NCBI RefSeq assembly: GCF_009728735.1
Contig: NZ_CP024636.1
Span: 2,491,187-2,555,186 of the forward strand
Source of the DNA: Pantoea phytobeneficialis
Lineage (GTDB): Bacteria; Pseudomonadota; Gammaproteobacteria; Enterobacterales; Enterobacteriaceae
DNA: 64,000 bases
Direction: 5' to 3'
The position numbers and the translations under genes are program-made. The notes beneath the pieces were generated by a model. It did no database searches and was not told where the DNA came from. It saw only the letters and a list, made by a program, of their open reading frames with translations. The first letter of the stretch is position 1, and the number at the start of each line of letters is the position of its first letter. Shown here one piece after another: positions 18,188 to 27,539 of this stretch.

Positions 18188-18694
18188 TTAGTGGGTGCCG
18201 CCAAGCGTGACGATTGGGCGCTGGCTCTGGTCGCCATTCAGCAGACGTTCCAGGGCAAACAGTAGGGTAAAAACGGTGCCAATCGGGATCGGTAAATACA
18301 TTTCGCCATAGGTGACATTGGGCAGTGAGGCCAGCGGCTGAATCCACATCGCGGCACACAGGTTGTAGCTGGCGCGGAACAGCACCACACATAAGGCGAT
18401 TAACAGCAGGTTACACAACAGCAGCGCCCATTTTTGCCCGCCAGGTGACAAGCGATCGGTCAACATAGAGACACAAATATGGGTGCCGGCCCGCAGGCCG
18501 ACCGGCGCGCCGACAAAGGTAAAAATGATCATACAGATAATGGCTACCGGCTCTGGCCATGAGAGCGCGCTGTTCAATACATAGCGCGCAAAGATGCCGA
18601 CGGGAATGACCGCTACCATGATCATCAACGCTGCCGCCGCCACCCACATGCACAGCAGGTACAACCGATCCATCCACCGGGAATATGCGTTCAT
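18188..18694 (-). CDS. TRAP transporter small permease subunit (DctQ)
   Basis: The 168-residue protein has four predicted membrane segments, as expected for DctQ. IFARYVLNSALSWPEP (about residues 34-49) and the APVGLRAGTHI segment are characteristic. It scaffolds the DctM channel. It lies 15 bases upstream of dctM and 46 bases after dctP, with AGGATCC before its start. Confidence 0.9.
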   Translation of the reverse strand: MNAYSRWMDRLYLLCMWVAAAALMIMVAVIPVGIFARYVLNSALSWPEPVAIICMIIFTFVGAPVGLRAGTHICVSMLTDRLSPGGQKWALLLCNLLLIALCVVLFRASYNLCAAMWIQPLASLPNVTYGEMYLPIPIGTVFTLLFALERLLNGDQSQRPIVTLGGTH

Positions 18695-18740
18695 AATTGG
18701 ATCCTGAGTGAAACGCCACGCCTGCGCGCGGCGTGGGGGG

Positions 18741-19718
18741 TTATTTCACCTCGGCGATCTGTGTCATCAGATCCTGATACTTGCCGCCAAACTGATCGCG
18801 TACCGGTTGGGTAGCTTTGACAAAGTAGTCGCGATCGATCTGTTGGAAGGTGACGCCTCCGGCCTTCATTTTCTCAATCGATTGCTGGGTGTAGCTGGCC
18901 CACAACTGACGTTCCTCATCCTGAGCTTCTTTGCCCAGCTTCTTCAGTAACGCCTGATCGTCAGCAGAGAGGCGATCCCACGCCGGTTTGGAGAACAGGA
19001 TCATCTCTGGCTGAATAAAGTGGCCGGTGAGGGTGTAGTACTTCGCTACGGGCAGGTAGTTATGGGCGACAAAGGTCGGTGGGTTATTCTCGGTGCCGTC
19101 CACCACGCCGGTTTGCATGGCGCTAAACACTTCGCTGACGCCCATCGCTACCGGGTTAGCGCCCATTGCTTTTAGCGTGGCAAGCGAGATGGCGCTGTTC
19201 TGCACGCGGATCTTCATACCTTGCAGATCTTCAGGCTTAGTCAGCGGCTTTTTGGTGATCATGTTGCGCGTCCCGGCATCGGTCCAGCCGAGAAACACCA
19301 TACGGGTGTTGGGATCTTTATTGAATTTATCGACGATCTGCTCACCTACGCTACCATCCAGCACTTTGTGCATATGATCTTCATCGCGGAAGATAAAGGG
19401 CAGGGTAAGCACGCTGGTTTCCGGCGCGATGGTGGTCACCGGGGCCAACGAAACGCGGATCATATCAATCGCGCCCAGTTGAACCTGTTGTAAGGTTTGA
19501 TCTTCATCGCCAAGCACGCCACCGGCATACACCTTCATCTCCAGACGACCATCGGTGGCCTGTTTCAGTTTCTCCCCCATATGCTCCAGCGCGACCACGG
19601 TGGGATAACCGGCGGGCTGCACTTCCGCCACCTTAAGGACTTTGGCCTGCGCATTACAGGCCAGCAGGGCGATCATGGAGGACAACGAAACTGCGAGTAG
19701 TCTTTTTTTCAGCGTCAT
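18741..19718 (-). CDS. TRAP transporter periplasmic substrate-binding protein (DctP)
   Basis: The 325-residue protein has a clear signal peptide (MTLKKRLLAVSLSSMIALLACNAQA) and a DctP fold. The GMKIRVQNS segment (about residues 150-158) carries the conserved Arg that binds the carboxylate of the substrate, and DGTENNPPTFV follows later. The ATG at 19718 has GGAG seven bases upstream; an in-frame TTG at 19733 is rejected. The ligand cannot be deduced. No catabolic genes accompany the transporter, so the substrate presumably enters central metabolism directly or through distant genes. Confidence 0.9.
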   Translation of the reverse strand: MTLKKRLLAVSLSSMIALLACNAQAKVLKVAEVQPAGYPTVVALEHMGEKLKQATDGRLEMKVYAGGVLGDEDQTLQQVQLGAIDMIRVSLAPVTTIAPETSVLTLPFIFRDEDHMHKVLDGSVGEQIVDKFNKDPNTRMVFLGWTDAGTRNMITKKPLTKPEDLQGMKIRVQNSAISLATLKAMGANPVAMGVSEVFSAMQTGVVDGTENNPPTFVAHNYLPVAKYYTLTGHFIQPEMILFSKPAWDRLSADDQALLKKLGKEAQDEERQLWASYTQQSIEKMKAGGVTFQQIDRDYFVKATQPVRDQFGGKYQDLMTQIAEVK

Positions 19719-20043
19719 TTTTTGCTCCAGCAAGAGGTAGCGAAATCGGACAGTGCAACGGCACCGTTAAAAGGCAGGGCTGGCTCAGAATAATGAAAAT
19801 CGTGTGGTGAAAAAGTGGGCAGATGTTGATTGAATGAAATGCATCACATTTTGAAACGATGTTTTAATAATTTTATACGGTGCGTCACATTTATAAAACC
19901 TGCTCACAATCGAAAGAAACTGTGGTGGAAAAACGCACTTTTCGTTTGTAAATAGTAATGAGAACTACTATCAATTCGGCCCGCTAATTTGTTATGATCC
20001 GGCGCTCGATCGTGAACTATGCAATTGAAGTTGGAGATGCAGC
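19719..20043. promoter_or_regulatory. Divergent intergenic region, TRAP operon / exbBD
   Basis: This AT-rich gap of about 325 bases contains divergent promoters. A weak CRP-like site AATGAAATGCATCACA at 19833-19848 (8 of 10 positions) may serve the TRAP operon, and a Fur-like box (listed separately) lies near exbB. TTGGAGATGCAGC precedes the exbB GTG start. Nothing else coding is seen. Confidence 0.45.
19954..19972. promoter_or_regulatory. Fur-box-like site upstream of exbB
   Basis: The sequence AGTAATGAGAACTACTATC matches the 19-bp Fur consensus GATAATGATAATCATTATC at 13 of 19 positions and is itself roughly palindromic. It lies about 75 bases before the exbB start. Fur control of exbBD is established in enterobacteria, which raises confidence in the motif. 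Confidence 0.6.
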
Positions 20044-20784
20044 GTGGTAGCCAGTGATTTGATGCAGACGGATCTCTCCGTTTGGGGCATGTATCATCAT
20101 GCCGATATCGTGGTAAAGGTGGTCATGATTGGCCTGTTGATGGCCTCTGTGGTCACCTGGGCAATCTTCTTTGGTAAGTTTGCTGAGTTGAGTTCAGCCA
20201 AGCGCCGACTGAAACGCGAACATCTCGCCCTGAGTGATGCGCGTTCATTAGATGACGCCTCCAGCACTGCCGCCAGCTTCAAGGGTAACAGCCACAGCGC
20301 CGTGTTACTTAACGATGCACAGAACGAGCTGGAACTTTCAGCCGGTGTCGAAGACACCGATGGTATTAAAGAGCGTACCAGCTTCCGTCTGGAACGCCGT
20401 GTTGCCGCTTTCAGCCGTCATGCTGGCCGCGGTAACGGTTTCCTCGCCACCATTGGTTCGGTTGCTCCGTTTATCGGCCTGTTCGGTACGGTATGGGGCA
20501 TCATGAACAGCTTTATCGGCATCGCACAGACGCAAACCACCAACCTCGCGGTGGTCGCTCCTGGGATTGCGGAAGCGCTGCTGGCGACCGCGATTGGTCT
20601 GGTCGCTGCAATCCCTGCCGTGGTCATCTACAACGTATTTGCCCGTATGATTGCCAGCTACAAAGCGTCGCTCGGTGATGTGGCGGCGCAGGTGCTGCTG
20701 CTGCAAAGCCGTGACCTTGACCTGGGAAACGTGACTAACGAAGTGGCTCGTCCGGCTGCCGCACAGAAACTGCGCGTAGGGTAA
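20044..20784 (+). CDS. exbB: TonB-system energising protein ExbB
   Basis: The 246-residue inner-membrane proton-channel subunit has three membrane segments and a large cytoplasmic loop. The blocks IGSVAPFIGLFGTVWGIMNSFIGIAQ and APGIAEALLATAIGLVAAIPAVVIYN (about residues 138-200) are the conserved MotA/TolQ/ExbB core. With ExbD it uses the proton-motive force to drive TonB-dependent uptake of iron complexes. The start is a GTG at 20044 with GGAG upstream, and it corresponds to the E. coli N-terminus. Confidence 0.97.
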   Translation: MVASDLMQTDLSVWGMYHHADIVVKVVMIGLLMASVVTWAIFFGKFAELSSAKRRLKREHLALSDARSLDDASSTAASFKGNSHSAVLLNDAQNELELSAGVEDTDGIKERTSFRLERRVAAFSRHAGRGNGFLATIGSVAPFIGLFGTVWGIMNSFIGIAQTQTTNLAVVAPGIAEALLATAIGLVAAIPAVVIYNVFARMIASYKASLGDVAAQVLLLQSRDLDLGNVTNEVARPAAAQKLRVG

Positions 20785-20789
20785 TTGCG

Positions 20790-21212
20790 ATGGCGATGCG
20801 TTTAAACGACGACCTGGAAAGCGATGGCGAAATGCATGAAATCAACGTGACGCCGTTTATCGACGTGATGTTGGTTCTGCTGATCATCTTTATGGTGGCC
20901 GCGCCGCTGGCAACCGTGGATGTTCGCGTCAATCTGCCCGCTTCCACCAGTGCGCCGCAGCCGCGTCCGGAAAAACCGGTTTATTTGTCGATTAAAGAAG
21001 ATAACCAGGTTTATATCGGCAACGATCAGGTCACCAAAGAGACGCTGGTCAATGCGCTGACGGCGCAGACGGAAGGCAATAAAGAAACCACTATCTTCTT
21101 CCAGGCTGACAAATCAGTAAGTTATGAAACCCTGATGTCGGTGATGGACCAACTTCGTGAAGCCGGATATCTGAAGATTGGCTTGATGGGTATGGAAACG
21201 GTGAAGAAGTAG
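20790..21212 (+). CDS. exbD: TonB-system energising protein ExbD
   Basis: The 140-residue protein has one N-terminal membrane helix and a periplasmic domain. The helix HEINVTPFIDVMLVLLIIFMVAAP carries the essential Asp near residue 25 that takes part in proton translocation. It starts 5 bases after exbB, so it is co-translated. A strong terminator follows the stop codon. Confidence 0.97.
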   Translation: MAMRLNDDLESDGEMHEINVTPFIDVMLVLLIIFMVAAPLATVDVRVNLPASTSAPQPRPEKPVYLSIKEDNQVYIGNDQVTKETLVNALTAQTEGNKETTIFFQADKSVSYETLMSVMDQLREAGYLKIGLMGMETVKK

Positions 21213-21229
21213 TTTCACTGAAAGTTATG

Positions 21230-21255
21230 AGGGCGCCCTAATGGGCGCCCTTTTT
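21230..21255 (+). terminator. Intrinsic terminator of exbBD
   Basis: The perfect 9-bp stem AGGGCGCCC/GGGCGCCCT with a TAAT loop is followed by a T-run, 17 bases after the exbD stop codon. Confidence 0.9.
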
Positions 21256-21379
21256 GTTATGGGCGTAATGGACGACCAAAAAGGAAAACCACGAATCAGG
21301 CGGATTAACGGGCAATTATCCTGCGGATCAACTTTGTTAATGTTTGGTTACGTATAACCCTGCTTTTGTAAAGTGCAAT

Positions 21380-21395
21380 GGTGAATTGGATCACA
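21380..21395 (+). promoter_or_regulatory. CRP-like site upstream of the MFS symporter
   Basis: The sequence GGTGAATTGGATCACA matches TGTGA-N6-TCACA at 9 of 10 positions and lies about 60 bases before the MFS start. Catabolite activation of a carboxylate uptake gene would be expected. Confidence 0.5.
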
Positions 21396-21456
21396 TTCAT
21401 CAGGGAGACGTCACGATAAAAGGGACATCCCCGCATGGAAGACACTGGAAAATCCT

Positions 21457-22773
21457 ATGAGCTCACCTTCTTCTTTACAAAAGTCATCGCAGAGCGGTGC
21501 CAGAACTATCTTTAGCGTAACCAGCGGCAACTTCCTTGAAATGTACGATTTCATGGTGTTTGGTTATTACGCGACCGCGATTGCAAAAACCTTTTTCCCC
21601 GGTGATAACCCGTTTGCGTCATTAATGCTGACGCTGATGACCTTTGGCGCAGGCTTCCTGATGCGTCCGTTAGGGGCGATTGTGCTCGGTGCCTACATTG
21701 ACCATCATGGCCGCCGTAAAGGCTTGCTGGTCACCCTCGGTATTATGGCGCTGGGTACGCTGACGATTGCGGTGGTGCCAGGCTATGCCACCCTTGGGGC
21801 GGCAGCACCGGTGTTGATTCTTATTGGTCGTTTGTTGCAGGGTTTTTCCGCCGGTGTTGAATTGGGCGGCGTGTCTGTGTATCTGGCTGAGGTGGCCCCG
21901 AAAGGGCGTAAAGGCTTCTACGTTAGCTGGCAATCTGGCAGCCAGCAGGTGGCGGTTATCTTCGCGGCGCTGCTGGGACTGGGCCTGAACCACCTGTTGG
22001 AAAAAGAGGCGGTGACTGACTGGGGCTGGCGTATTCCGTTCGTCATTGGCTGTCTGATCGTACCGTTTCTGTTCTGGATTCGCCGTATGCTGGAGGAGAC
22101 TGAAGCCTTCAGTCAGCGTAAACATCATCCGACCATGCGTCAGATTATGCGCTCGGTGGGACAGAACTGGGCGCTGGTGTTAGCCGGTATGCTGATGGTG
22201 GTCACCACCACGGTGATGTTCTATATGATCACCGCATTTACCCCCACATTCGGCAAAACCGTGCTGATGATGAGCGATAAAGATAGCTTTCTGGTAACGC
22301 TGTTTGTCGGTCTTTCCAACCTGTTCTGGTTGCCGGTGATGGGCTCGTTGTCCGACCGGATTGGTCGCCGTCCGTTGCTGATAACCTTTACCATCCTGAT
22401 GATCCTCACGGCCTGGCCGGTGCTGCACTGGCTGGTCGGATCGCCGACCTTCGCCCATCTGGTGGTGGCTGAACTCTGGTTATCCTTCCTCTACGCCAGC
22501 TACAACGGGGCGATGGTGGTCTATCTGGCGGAAATCATGCCAGCCGAGGTACGCGCATCCGGTTTCTCGCTGGCTTATAGCCTGGCAACCGCGCTGTTTG
22601 GCGGCTTTACCCCGGCTGTCTCCAGCTATCTGATTCACGCCACGGGTGACAAAGCGATGCCAGGCGTATGGCTGTCGTTCGCGGCGGTGTGCGGTTTGAT
22701 CGGCACATTGCTGATAGGCCGGATGGTGAAGCAGTATCGCACGCGCCACAGCACTGCGGCGGTAAATGCTTGA
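21457..22773 (+). CDS. MFS citrate/tricarballylate-type proton symporter
   Basis: The 438-residue permease has 12 predicted membrane segments and belongs to the metabolite:H+ symporter branch of the major facilitator superfamily. [26 protein letters not shown] near the N-terminus, [12 protein letters not shown] in loop 2-3, and [22 protein letters not shown] resemble CitA and TcuC. It probably imports citrate or a related tricarboxylate with protons. It stands alone; no tcuRAB or citrate-fermentation genes adjoin. The substrate is inferred from family resemblance only. Confidence 0.8.
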   Translation: MSSPSSLQKSSQSGARTIFSVTSGNFLEMYDFMVFGYYATAIAKTFFPGDNPFASLMLTLMTFGAGFLMRPLGAIVLGAYIDHHGRRKGLLVTLGIMALGTLTIAVVPGYATLGAAAPVLILIGRLLQGFSAGVELGGVSVYLAEVAPKGRKGFYVSWQSGSQQVAVIFAALLGLGLNHLLEKEAVTDWGWRIPFVIGCLIVPFLFWIRRMLEETEAFSQRKHHPTMRQIMRSVGQNWALVLAGMLMVVTTTVMFYMITAFTPTFGKTVLMMSDKDSFLVTLFVGLSNLFWLPVMGSLSDRIGRRPLLITFTILMILTAWPVLHWLVGSPTFAHLVVAELWLSFLYASYNGAMVVYLAEIMPAEVRASGFSLAYSLATALFGGFTPAVSSYLIHATGDKAMPGVWLSFAAVCGLIGTLLIGRMVKQYRTRHSTAAVNA

Positions 22774-22785
22774 TTATAATCCAGT

Positions 22786-22867
22786 CGTAGCGGCGCGATT
22801 TATCGCGCGTCTTTTTGCCAGAGGTTGCTTTTGCTAAAAAACAGCGCAATAAATTGCGCCGCTACGG
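22786..22867. repeat. Paired inverted family A palindromes
   Basis: Copies at 22786-22809 and 22844-22867 are in inverted orientation with a 34-base spacer. They lie between the convergent MFS gene and the pilus operon and probably form a shared 3' structure. Confidence 0.8.
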
Positions 22868-22873
22868 AAAAAT

Positions 22874-23851
22874 CTAAAACGACAAATCCACCACCACATT
22901 ATCCGTGTAATTACCCGCAGCCGGGGTATTTTGCGTGGTCAGAATCTGCGCGGTATAGGTATAGCCGCGTGTCAGGCCATCGGCGCTGACGGTCGTTGAG
23001 GTGCTGCTGCTCCAGCGGTCCGTACCGGTGGGTCCCCAGCGTGTGGTGGTGGTGGTTCCCTGGTAGATGTCATAGCTTAACCGGTTGGTGCCACTCGCCA
23101 TATTCCGCACGCCATTCGCCGCATAGCTGCCATTACTCAGGCCCACGGTATAGGTGCTGCCTTTGCTGCATACCACGCTAATGGTCTGCTGCACGGTGGA
23201 AAAGCTGCTGACCAGTGGCGCGCTGCCAAAACTGACGTTAGGTGCAGTGATGGTGGTGCAATCATTCGATATCACCACCGTCACGGTAATCGGAATGGTG
23301 CCGGTTCCGGTCTGCGGTGTCAGACAAAGTCCACCCACGCCAAGGCTGGTGCAAATGTTATAGGTGACGTACAGGTTGAGCGTCGCCGTATAGGTACCTG
23401 CCGCCACCGTCTGCCCCGTCACCGTTTTCAGATACACCGGCAAGGCAAAGTTCAGGCTGCCGAACAGACCGGCAAGGTTCGCCAGCACCGCTTGTGAAAA
23501 GGTATAGGTCGCCCCCCCCACTGTCAGCTCAGTGGCGCAGGCGCTGTCCATACACAGGCGCAGCGGAATGTTATCGCTGCCGGTATCGCCGCTGCGTTTC
23601 AGGGTGCCACGCGTGCCATTGACGTTGGACGCGCTGGCAAGCTGAAAGGTAATTTGGTTGGTTCCTAATAAGGTCAGGGCTGAACCTGCGCCACAGTTCA
23701 CGTTTGCGGTGGTTGAGGTGGAACTGATGGTCGAATTGACCACAAAGGTGGTGACCGAGCCAAAACTGGCGGTTGATGCAGGTAGGCTACAGGCGGCTTG
23801 TACCAGACCTGGTAACAGTAACAACGTCAGCAGGAGCAGCATTTTTTTCAT
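22874..23851 (-). CDS. Two-domain spore-coat-U (SCPU) protein, probable Csu-type pilus tip adhesin
   Basis: The 325-residue secreted protein has a signal peptide (residues 1-19, ending VQAAC) and two SCPU domains in tandem: one at roughly residues 20-170, the other from about 195 to the end, opening NDCTTITAPNVSFGS and ending NYTDNVVVDLSF. In Csu pili the two-domain subunit, CsuE, is the tip adhesin and is encoded last, as here. Its start overlaps the usher stop by four bases (ATGA), indicating translational coupling. Low charge and high Thr/Ser content are usual for such subunits. Confidence 0.8.
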   Translation of the reverse strand: MKKMLLLLTLLLLPGLVQAACSLPASTASFGSVTTFVVNSTISSTSTTANVNCGAGSALTLLGTNQITFQLASASNVNGTRGTLKRSGDTGSDNIPLRLCMDSACATELTVGGATYTFSQAVLANLAGLFGSLNFALPVYLKTVTGQTVAAGTYTATLNLYVTYNICTSLGVGGLCLTPQTGTGTIPITVTVVISNDCTTITAPNVSFGSAPLVSSFSTVQQTISVVCSKGSTYTVGLSNGSYAANGVRNMASGTNRLSYDIYQGTTTTTRWGPTGTDRWSSSTSTTVSADGLTRGYTYTAQILTTQNTPAAGNYTDNVVVDLSF

Positions 23852-26286
23852 GGTGATATGCCTGTTGTAGAGTTTTCGCTATTGGGTAGCGCAGCGCCAG
23901 GTGGCGGCGGTGGCAACGCGCAGGTGAGCGGGCCATAGGTTTTCAGCGCCAGCGGCTGACCATTGGCGATCGTGAGTTCAGTGCGACAACTACGACCATC
24001 CGGCGTGGTGACCTGGATAGGATTGCTGGCCTCCAGGTTCTCCATCCAGGTAATCCCATCCCAGCCGACATACTCGGTTGCCTGCCCGGCACGTAGCACC
24101 TGGCTGGAGACGGGGAGCGGTTTTCCGTTGCTGTCATGCAGAATGACGCTGGCAGAACGCAGTTTCTCTACCGGGAAATTAAGCAGATAGCCGCTCTGGC
24201 GCTTCACGGCGAAACGCTGTTCGACACGCGGTGATGTCATATCCGCAGGCAAGTCCAGCGTATCGATATCGTATTTCGCGGCGTAGTAGCTGCTAATCGA
24301 CGGAACCAGCAGATAACCTTCTTTATCGGTGCGTCCCATTGATTGGTTTTCGTAGCGGATGTTGACGTCGGGATAGTTGGTTTTCACCAGCACAAAGGCG
24401 TCGTTGATCTGATTGGCGACAAACAGGCGGTTATCCATCAGCACCAGCGCGCCGCTGAAATCTGCCCACTGGGTGATGTTATCGTCGTCGCCATAAAAGC
24501 CCGCCGACGTATCCACTTTGTTGTTGCGGTAGCGCAGGCTCCCCTGGCGATAATCGCCGCTGTTGCCGCCCTGATTAGCCCAGGAAGCATCCCACGAATA
24601 ACCGCCGTCGCTCGGCATGGCGCGTGACAGGTAAATGCGTTGGTTGTTTTCTCCCTGCTGGTCGCGTTCCATACTGACCGAAGCACTGCCTTGTTCGCCA
24701 AACGGGATCACCAGCGAGATGGCTCCGCTCCATTCCCCTTGCTGTTGATCGCGGCTGGCGGAAATATACAGGCTGCTGTTACCCCAAAGATTTTTGCTCC
24801 ACGACAGGTTCCACAGGCGTGTACGTTCGCCATCGCCGCTGTTGATATCGAGGTACGCCAGTCCGAGGCTCCCGTATTGATTCATCGACACGCTGGCGGT
24901 GTATTGCGCACTGCGACGTGCCAGCGAATAAGAGGTGTCCTCCGAGTCACTGCGATTGCCTACCAGCGCCAGATTGCCAAAATCCACGGTCCGCAGCGTG
25001 TGTTGCGTGCCAAGGCTGAGCCAACTGTTGTTGTACTGATAACCCCAGCTATATTGCGTGCCGGGTTTACCGCTCATCTGGCTCTGCGCCAGCGCGCCAT
25101 TGATCACTCCCCAACTGCCGAGTTTCACCTGACCGCCAGCACCGCCCATCGCGACCTCATCACTGCCTTCGGCGTGAGTTTCCAGCATCAGCCAGTCAGT
25201 CAGACCGTAGCGATATGAACCGCTGGCCGCGGCTGCGCCGTAGTCGAAGTTTTTGATGCCGTAATTTTCACGCATCGCCCCGGCGGAAAATGAGTAGTCG
25301 GACAAGCCTTGTCTCAGCAGATTGCTGGAAACGTAAAACGGCAGCGTGGTGGTGACCTGACGGCCCACCGCGTCGGTGGTGGTGATCACCGCATCGCCAG
25401 CACCGTTGACAAAGGGGACATTGGTGAGTGACCAGGGGCCGGGTTGAACGTTGGCCTGGCTGGAACGATAGCCATTAATAAACAGATCAACGGTGGACGG
25501 CACCGCCGCCTGGCCGGAAAACTGTGGCAACGGGTAAGTGACCAGGTCCGGACGCACGCTGAAGTCACGGCCAATCTGCACGCCGCCGAGACGCACGCTG
25601 TTGCTCCAGGAGAGAGAATCGGTGATGAGATCCCCGGCGCGCCAGCTGACTATCGCTTCCTCGTTTTCGTTACTCCACCAGGTGTCATAACGGATATAAC
25701 CCTGCTGCTGCTGCGGAGCGCTGCCCTCCAGTTGCTGCTGCCACACGCCGTTGCTGGAGAATTGTCCGGCAGCACCAAATAAGCGCAACTCATTCCAGGT
25801 CGCGAGACGCGTGCCGCTATGATCGGTGCGGGTGGCGTAGAAGTCGTAATTGAGCAGCGCTCCCGTGCTGCTACGACCGGGATAGCGCGGGCCATTGTGC
25901 GACTGACCAATCACCTGGCCCGGTAACCAGGCCGGGGGAACGGTCAGCAGCAGGCGTTGACGTTGGTTGTCATAATCCACTTTGACGCTGTTCAGCTGGT
26001 TAACATTGATCTGCTGGCCCTGCAACTTGTCTGCCGGGATCCCGGCGCGTTCCAAATCGCCGCGCCGCAGCCAAAAATCCCCGTTCTTTTGTTCAACCGG
26101 GACGATATTGCCTTGTTCTTCCTGATTGATGATCAGCTCCAGCATGTATTGCTGTCCCGCCGCGTTATTTTGCAGGGCAGGAGGAGGCGGCAGCTCGGAG
26201 AACGTCTCCGCGCTACTTATCAGGGGGATCAGACAGCACAGGGCGCTGGTCACCGCCAGCGCGCAGGGATGTGGCGAAAATCGCAT
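23848..26286 (-). CDS. Outer-membrane usher of Csu-like (archaic) chaperone-usher pilus
   Basis: This 812-residue usher has a signal peptide, an N-terminal periplasmic domain (MLELIINQEEQGNIVPVEQKNGDFWLRR), a long beta-barrel, and a C-terminal domain ending near DGRSCRTELTIANGQPLALKTYGPLTC. The barrel region carries GRQVTTTLPFYVSSNLLRQGLSDYSFSAG (about residues 308-336), a strongly conserved usher block. It exports and assembles subunits handed over by the chaperone. It overlaps both neighbours (1 base with the chaperone, 4 with the tip gene), consistent with a single operon. Confidence 0.88.
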   Translation of the reverse strand: MRFSPHPCALAVTSALCCLIPLISSAETFSELPPPPALQNNAAGQQYMLELIINQEEQGNIVPVEQKNGDFWLRRGDLERAGIPADKLQGQQINVNQLNSVKVDYDNQRQRLLLTVPPAWLPGQVIGQSHNGPRYPGRSSTGALLNYDFYATRTDHSGTRLATWNELRLFGAAGQFSSNGVWQQQLEGSAPQQQQGYIRYDTWWSNENEEAIVSWRAGDLITDSLSWSNSVRLGGVQIGRDFSVRPDLVTYPLPQFSGQAAVPSTVDLFINGYRSSQANVQPGPWSLTNVPFVNGAGDAVITTTDAVGRQVTTTLPFYVSSNLLRQGLSDYSFSAGAMRENYGIKNFDYGAAAASGSYRYGLTDWLMLETHAEGSDEVAMGGAGGQVKLGSWGVINGALAQSQMSGKPGTQYSWGYQYNNSWLSLGTQHTLRTVDFGNLALVGNRSDSEDTSYSLARRSAQYTASVSMNQYGSLGLAYLDINSGDGERTRLWNLSWSKNLWGNSSLYISASRDQQQGEWSGAISLVIPFGEQGSASVSMERDQQGENNQRIYLSRAMPSDGGYSWDASWANQGGNSGDYRQGSLRYRNNKVDTSAGFYGDDDNITQWADFSGALVLMDNRLFVANQINDAFVLVKTNYPDVNIRYENQSMGRTDKEGYLLVPSISSYYAAKYDIDTLDLPADMTSPRVEQRFAVKRQSGYLLNFPVEKLRSASVILHDSNGKPLPVSSQVLRAGQATEYVGWDGITWMENLEASNPIQVTTPDGRSCRTELTIANGQPLALKTYGPLTCALPPPPPGAALPNSENSTTGISP

Positions 26287-26975
26287 TAGCGCAGAGCAGC
26301 GCTACGCCAGTGGCCTTTATTCATCTCGGCCTCCAGTTCGCCGCTCACGCTGCTGTTAAGCGGCCAGCGATTGCTGCTGTTTGCCAGAACGTAGCCGAAC
26401 AGACCGTCACCCAGCTTGCGCCCGCCAATCATGACATTGCTCAGGCGCGCATGGCCGTTGCCGTGATTGGTCAACAGCAGCCAGCGCCTGCCCCCGCTGT
26501 TCTCCACCTGCCAGCTCAGGTCGGGTTTGGCACTTTCGACAGTCAGACCGCTGCCATACACAAACAGAGGCACCGAGTAGCGCATCTGGAAAGTGAGCCC
26601 AGCCTGATTGGCACCGGGACTCCGTGGCGTAGGGATTTCATCCAGTACCACGCGATAGGCCATCTCCTGACCGGCAGCAGGCGGGGTTTGCTTGATTAAG
26701 CGCACCAGCTGTTTCTGCCCCGGCTCGACGCGGACCAGTGGCGGGCTGGCGACCACCTCAGTCTGGGTCTGATATTGTTCACGTTGATTTACCTGCTGCC
26801 AGGCGAAAATCCGTACCTGCATTAAGGTGGTCGCATCGCCACGGTTCTCCAGCCAAAGCTCACTGGCTTTGTCGTCGGGATTGATGGCGGGATCAATCGG
26901 CCAGATCATCATCGAGTTAGCAGCATGGCTGAGAGCGCTGAACGTGAGCAGCCATATCAGCAGCAGGTTTTTCAT
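26286..26975 (-). CDS. Periplasmic pilus chaperone (Csu-type)
   Basis: The 229-residue protein has a signal peptide (residues 1-18, ending LSHA) and two Ig-like domains typical of PapD-superfamily chaperones. IWPIDPAINPDDKASELWLENRGDATTLMQVRIF at the N-terminus and LVRLIKQTPPAAGQEMAYRVVLDEIP (about residues 90-115) cover the subunit-binding edge strand; the latter replaces the classical RxxxYR-type motif seen in type 1 chaperones. AAGGAATAACAC precedes the start. The usher gene begins at its stop codon. Confidence 0.88.
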   Translation of the reverse strand: MKNLLLIWLLTFSALSHAANSMMIWPIDPAINPDDKASELWLENRGDATTLMQVRIFAWQQVNQREQYQTQTEVVASPPLVRVEPGQKQLVRLIKQTPPAAGQEMAYRVVLDEIPTPRSPGANQAGLTFQMRYSVPLFVYGSGLTVESAKPDLSWQVENSGGRRWLLLTNHGNGHARLSNVMIGGRKLGDGLFGYVLANSSNRWPLNSSVSGELEAEMNKGHWRSAALR

Positions 26976-27000
26976 GTGTTATTCCTTCTTTGTTGTTCCT

Positions 27001-27516
27001 TCACCAACTCAGGGTGACGGTTAGCGTATCGGTGTAAACCCCGGCGCGCGTCGGCCCGGGTAACTGCAACACGCCGTAAATCGGCAACGTGATGTTGTTG
27101 GCGTTGCTGTAACTCAGCGTGATGGGTGAATTCACCCCAATCGCGGTGGTGTGGCTGGCGTTGCTGTATAAGCTGTAGGCCACGGTATTGGTGAAACTGG
27201 CCAGTTTCAGGTTGCGGGTGGTGGTGTAGTTGCTGCCGCCATTGATTGACATGCTGACCGTGGTGCCTGGTGTGCAGGCAAGGCTGATGGTGGAACTCTG
27301 GACAAAAGTGGCACTGACGCTGTTGCTGGCGACGCCAGACTGGGTGCCAAAATTGAGCGTGCCAAAAACGCCGGGATTAGTACCGGAAACCACGCAGCCA
27401 GCCACCACTGAGGCAGAGACCTGAAAGGTTGCGCTCGGCAACCCCCAGGCGTTGACACTCCCTATCAGCAGGGCCAGACCGCCAACAATGCGCGTCCACC
27501 CATTGACCACTCTCAC
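27001..27516 (-). CDS. SCPU-domain pilus subunit (minor or second subunit)
   Basis: The 171-residue secreted protein has a signal peptide and one SCPU domain: VAGCVVSGTNPGVFGTLNFG opens it and RAGVYTDTLTVTLSW closes it. It is related to CsuA/B-type subunits. The start is a GTG at 27516; a second GTG at 27510 has a better-spaced AGGGTGAGA upstream, so the start is uncertain by two codons. It lies between the first subunit gene and the chaperone. Confidence 0.8.
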   Translation of the reverse strand: MRVVNGWTRIVGGLALLIGSVNAWGLPSATFQVSASVVAGCVVSGTNPGVFGTLNFGTQSGVASNSVSATFVQSSTISLACTPGTTVSMSINGGSNYTTTRNLKLASFTNTVAYSLYSNASHTTAIGVNSPITLSYSNANNITLPIYGVLQLPGPTRAGVYTDTLTVTLSW

Positions 27517-27539
27517 CCTGTTTAACCGAAGTTTCTGCC

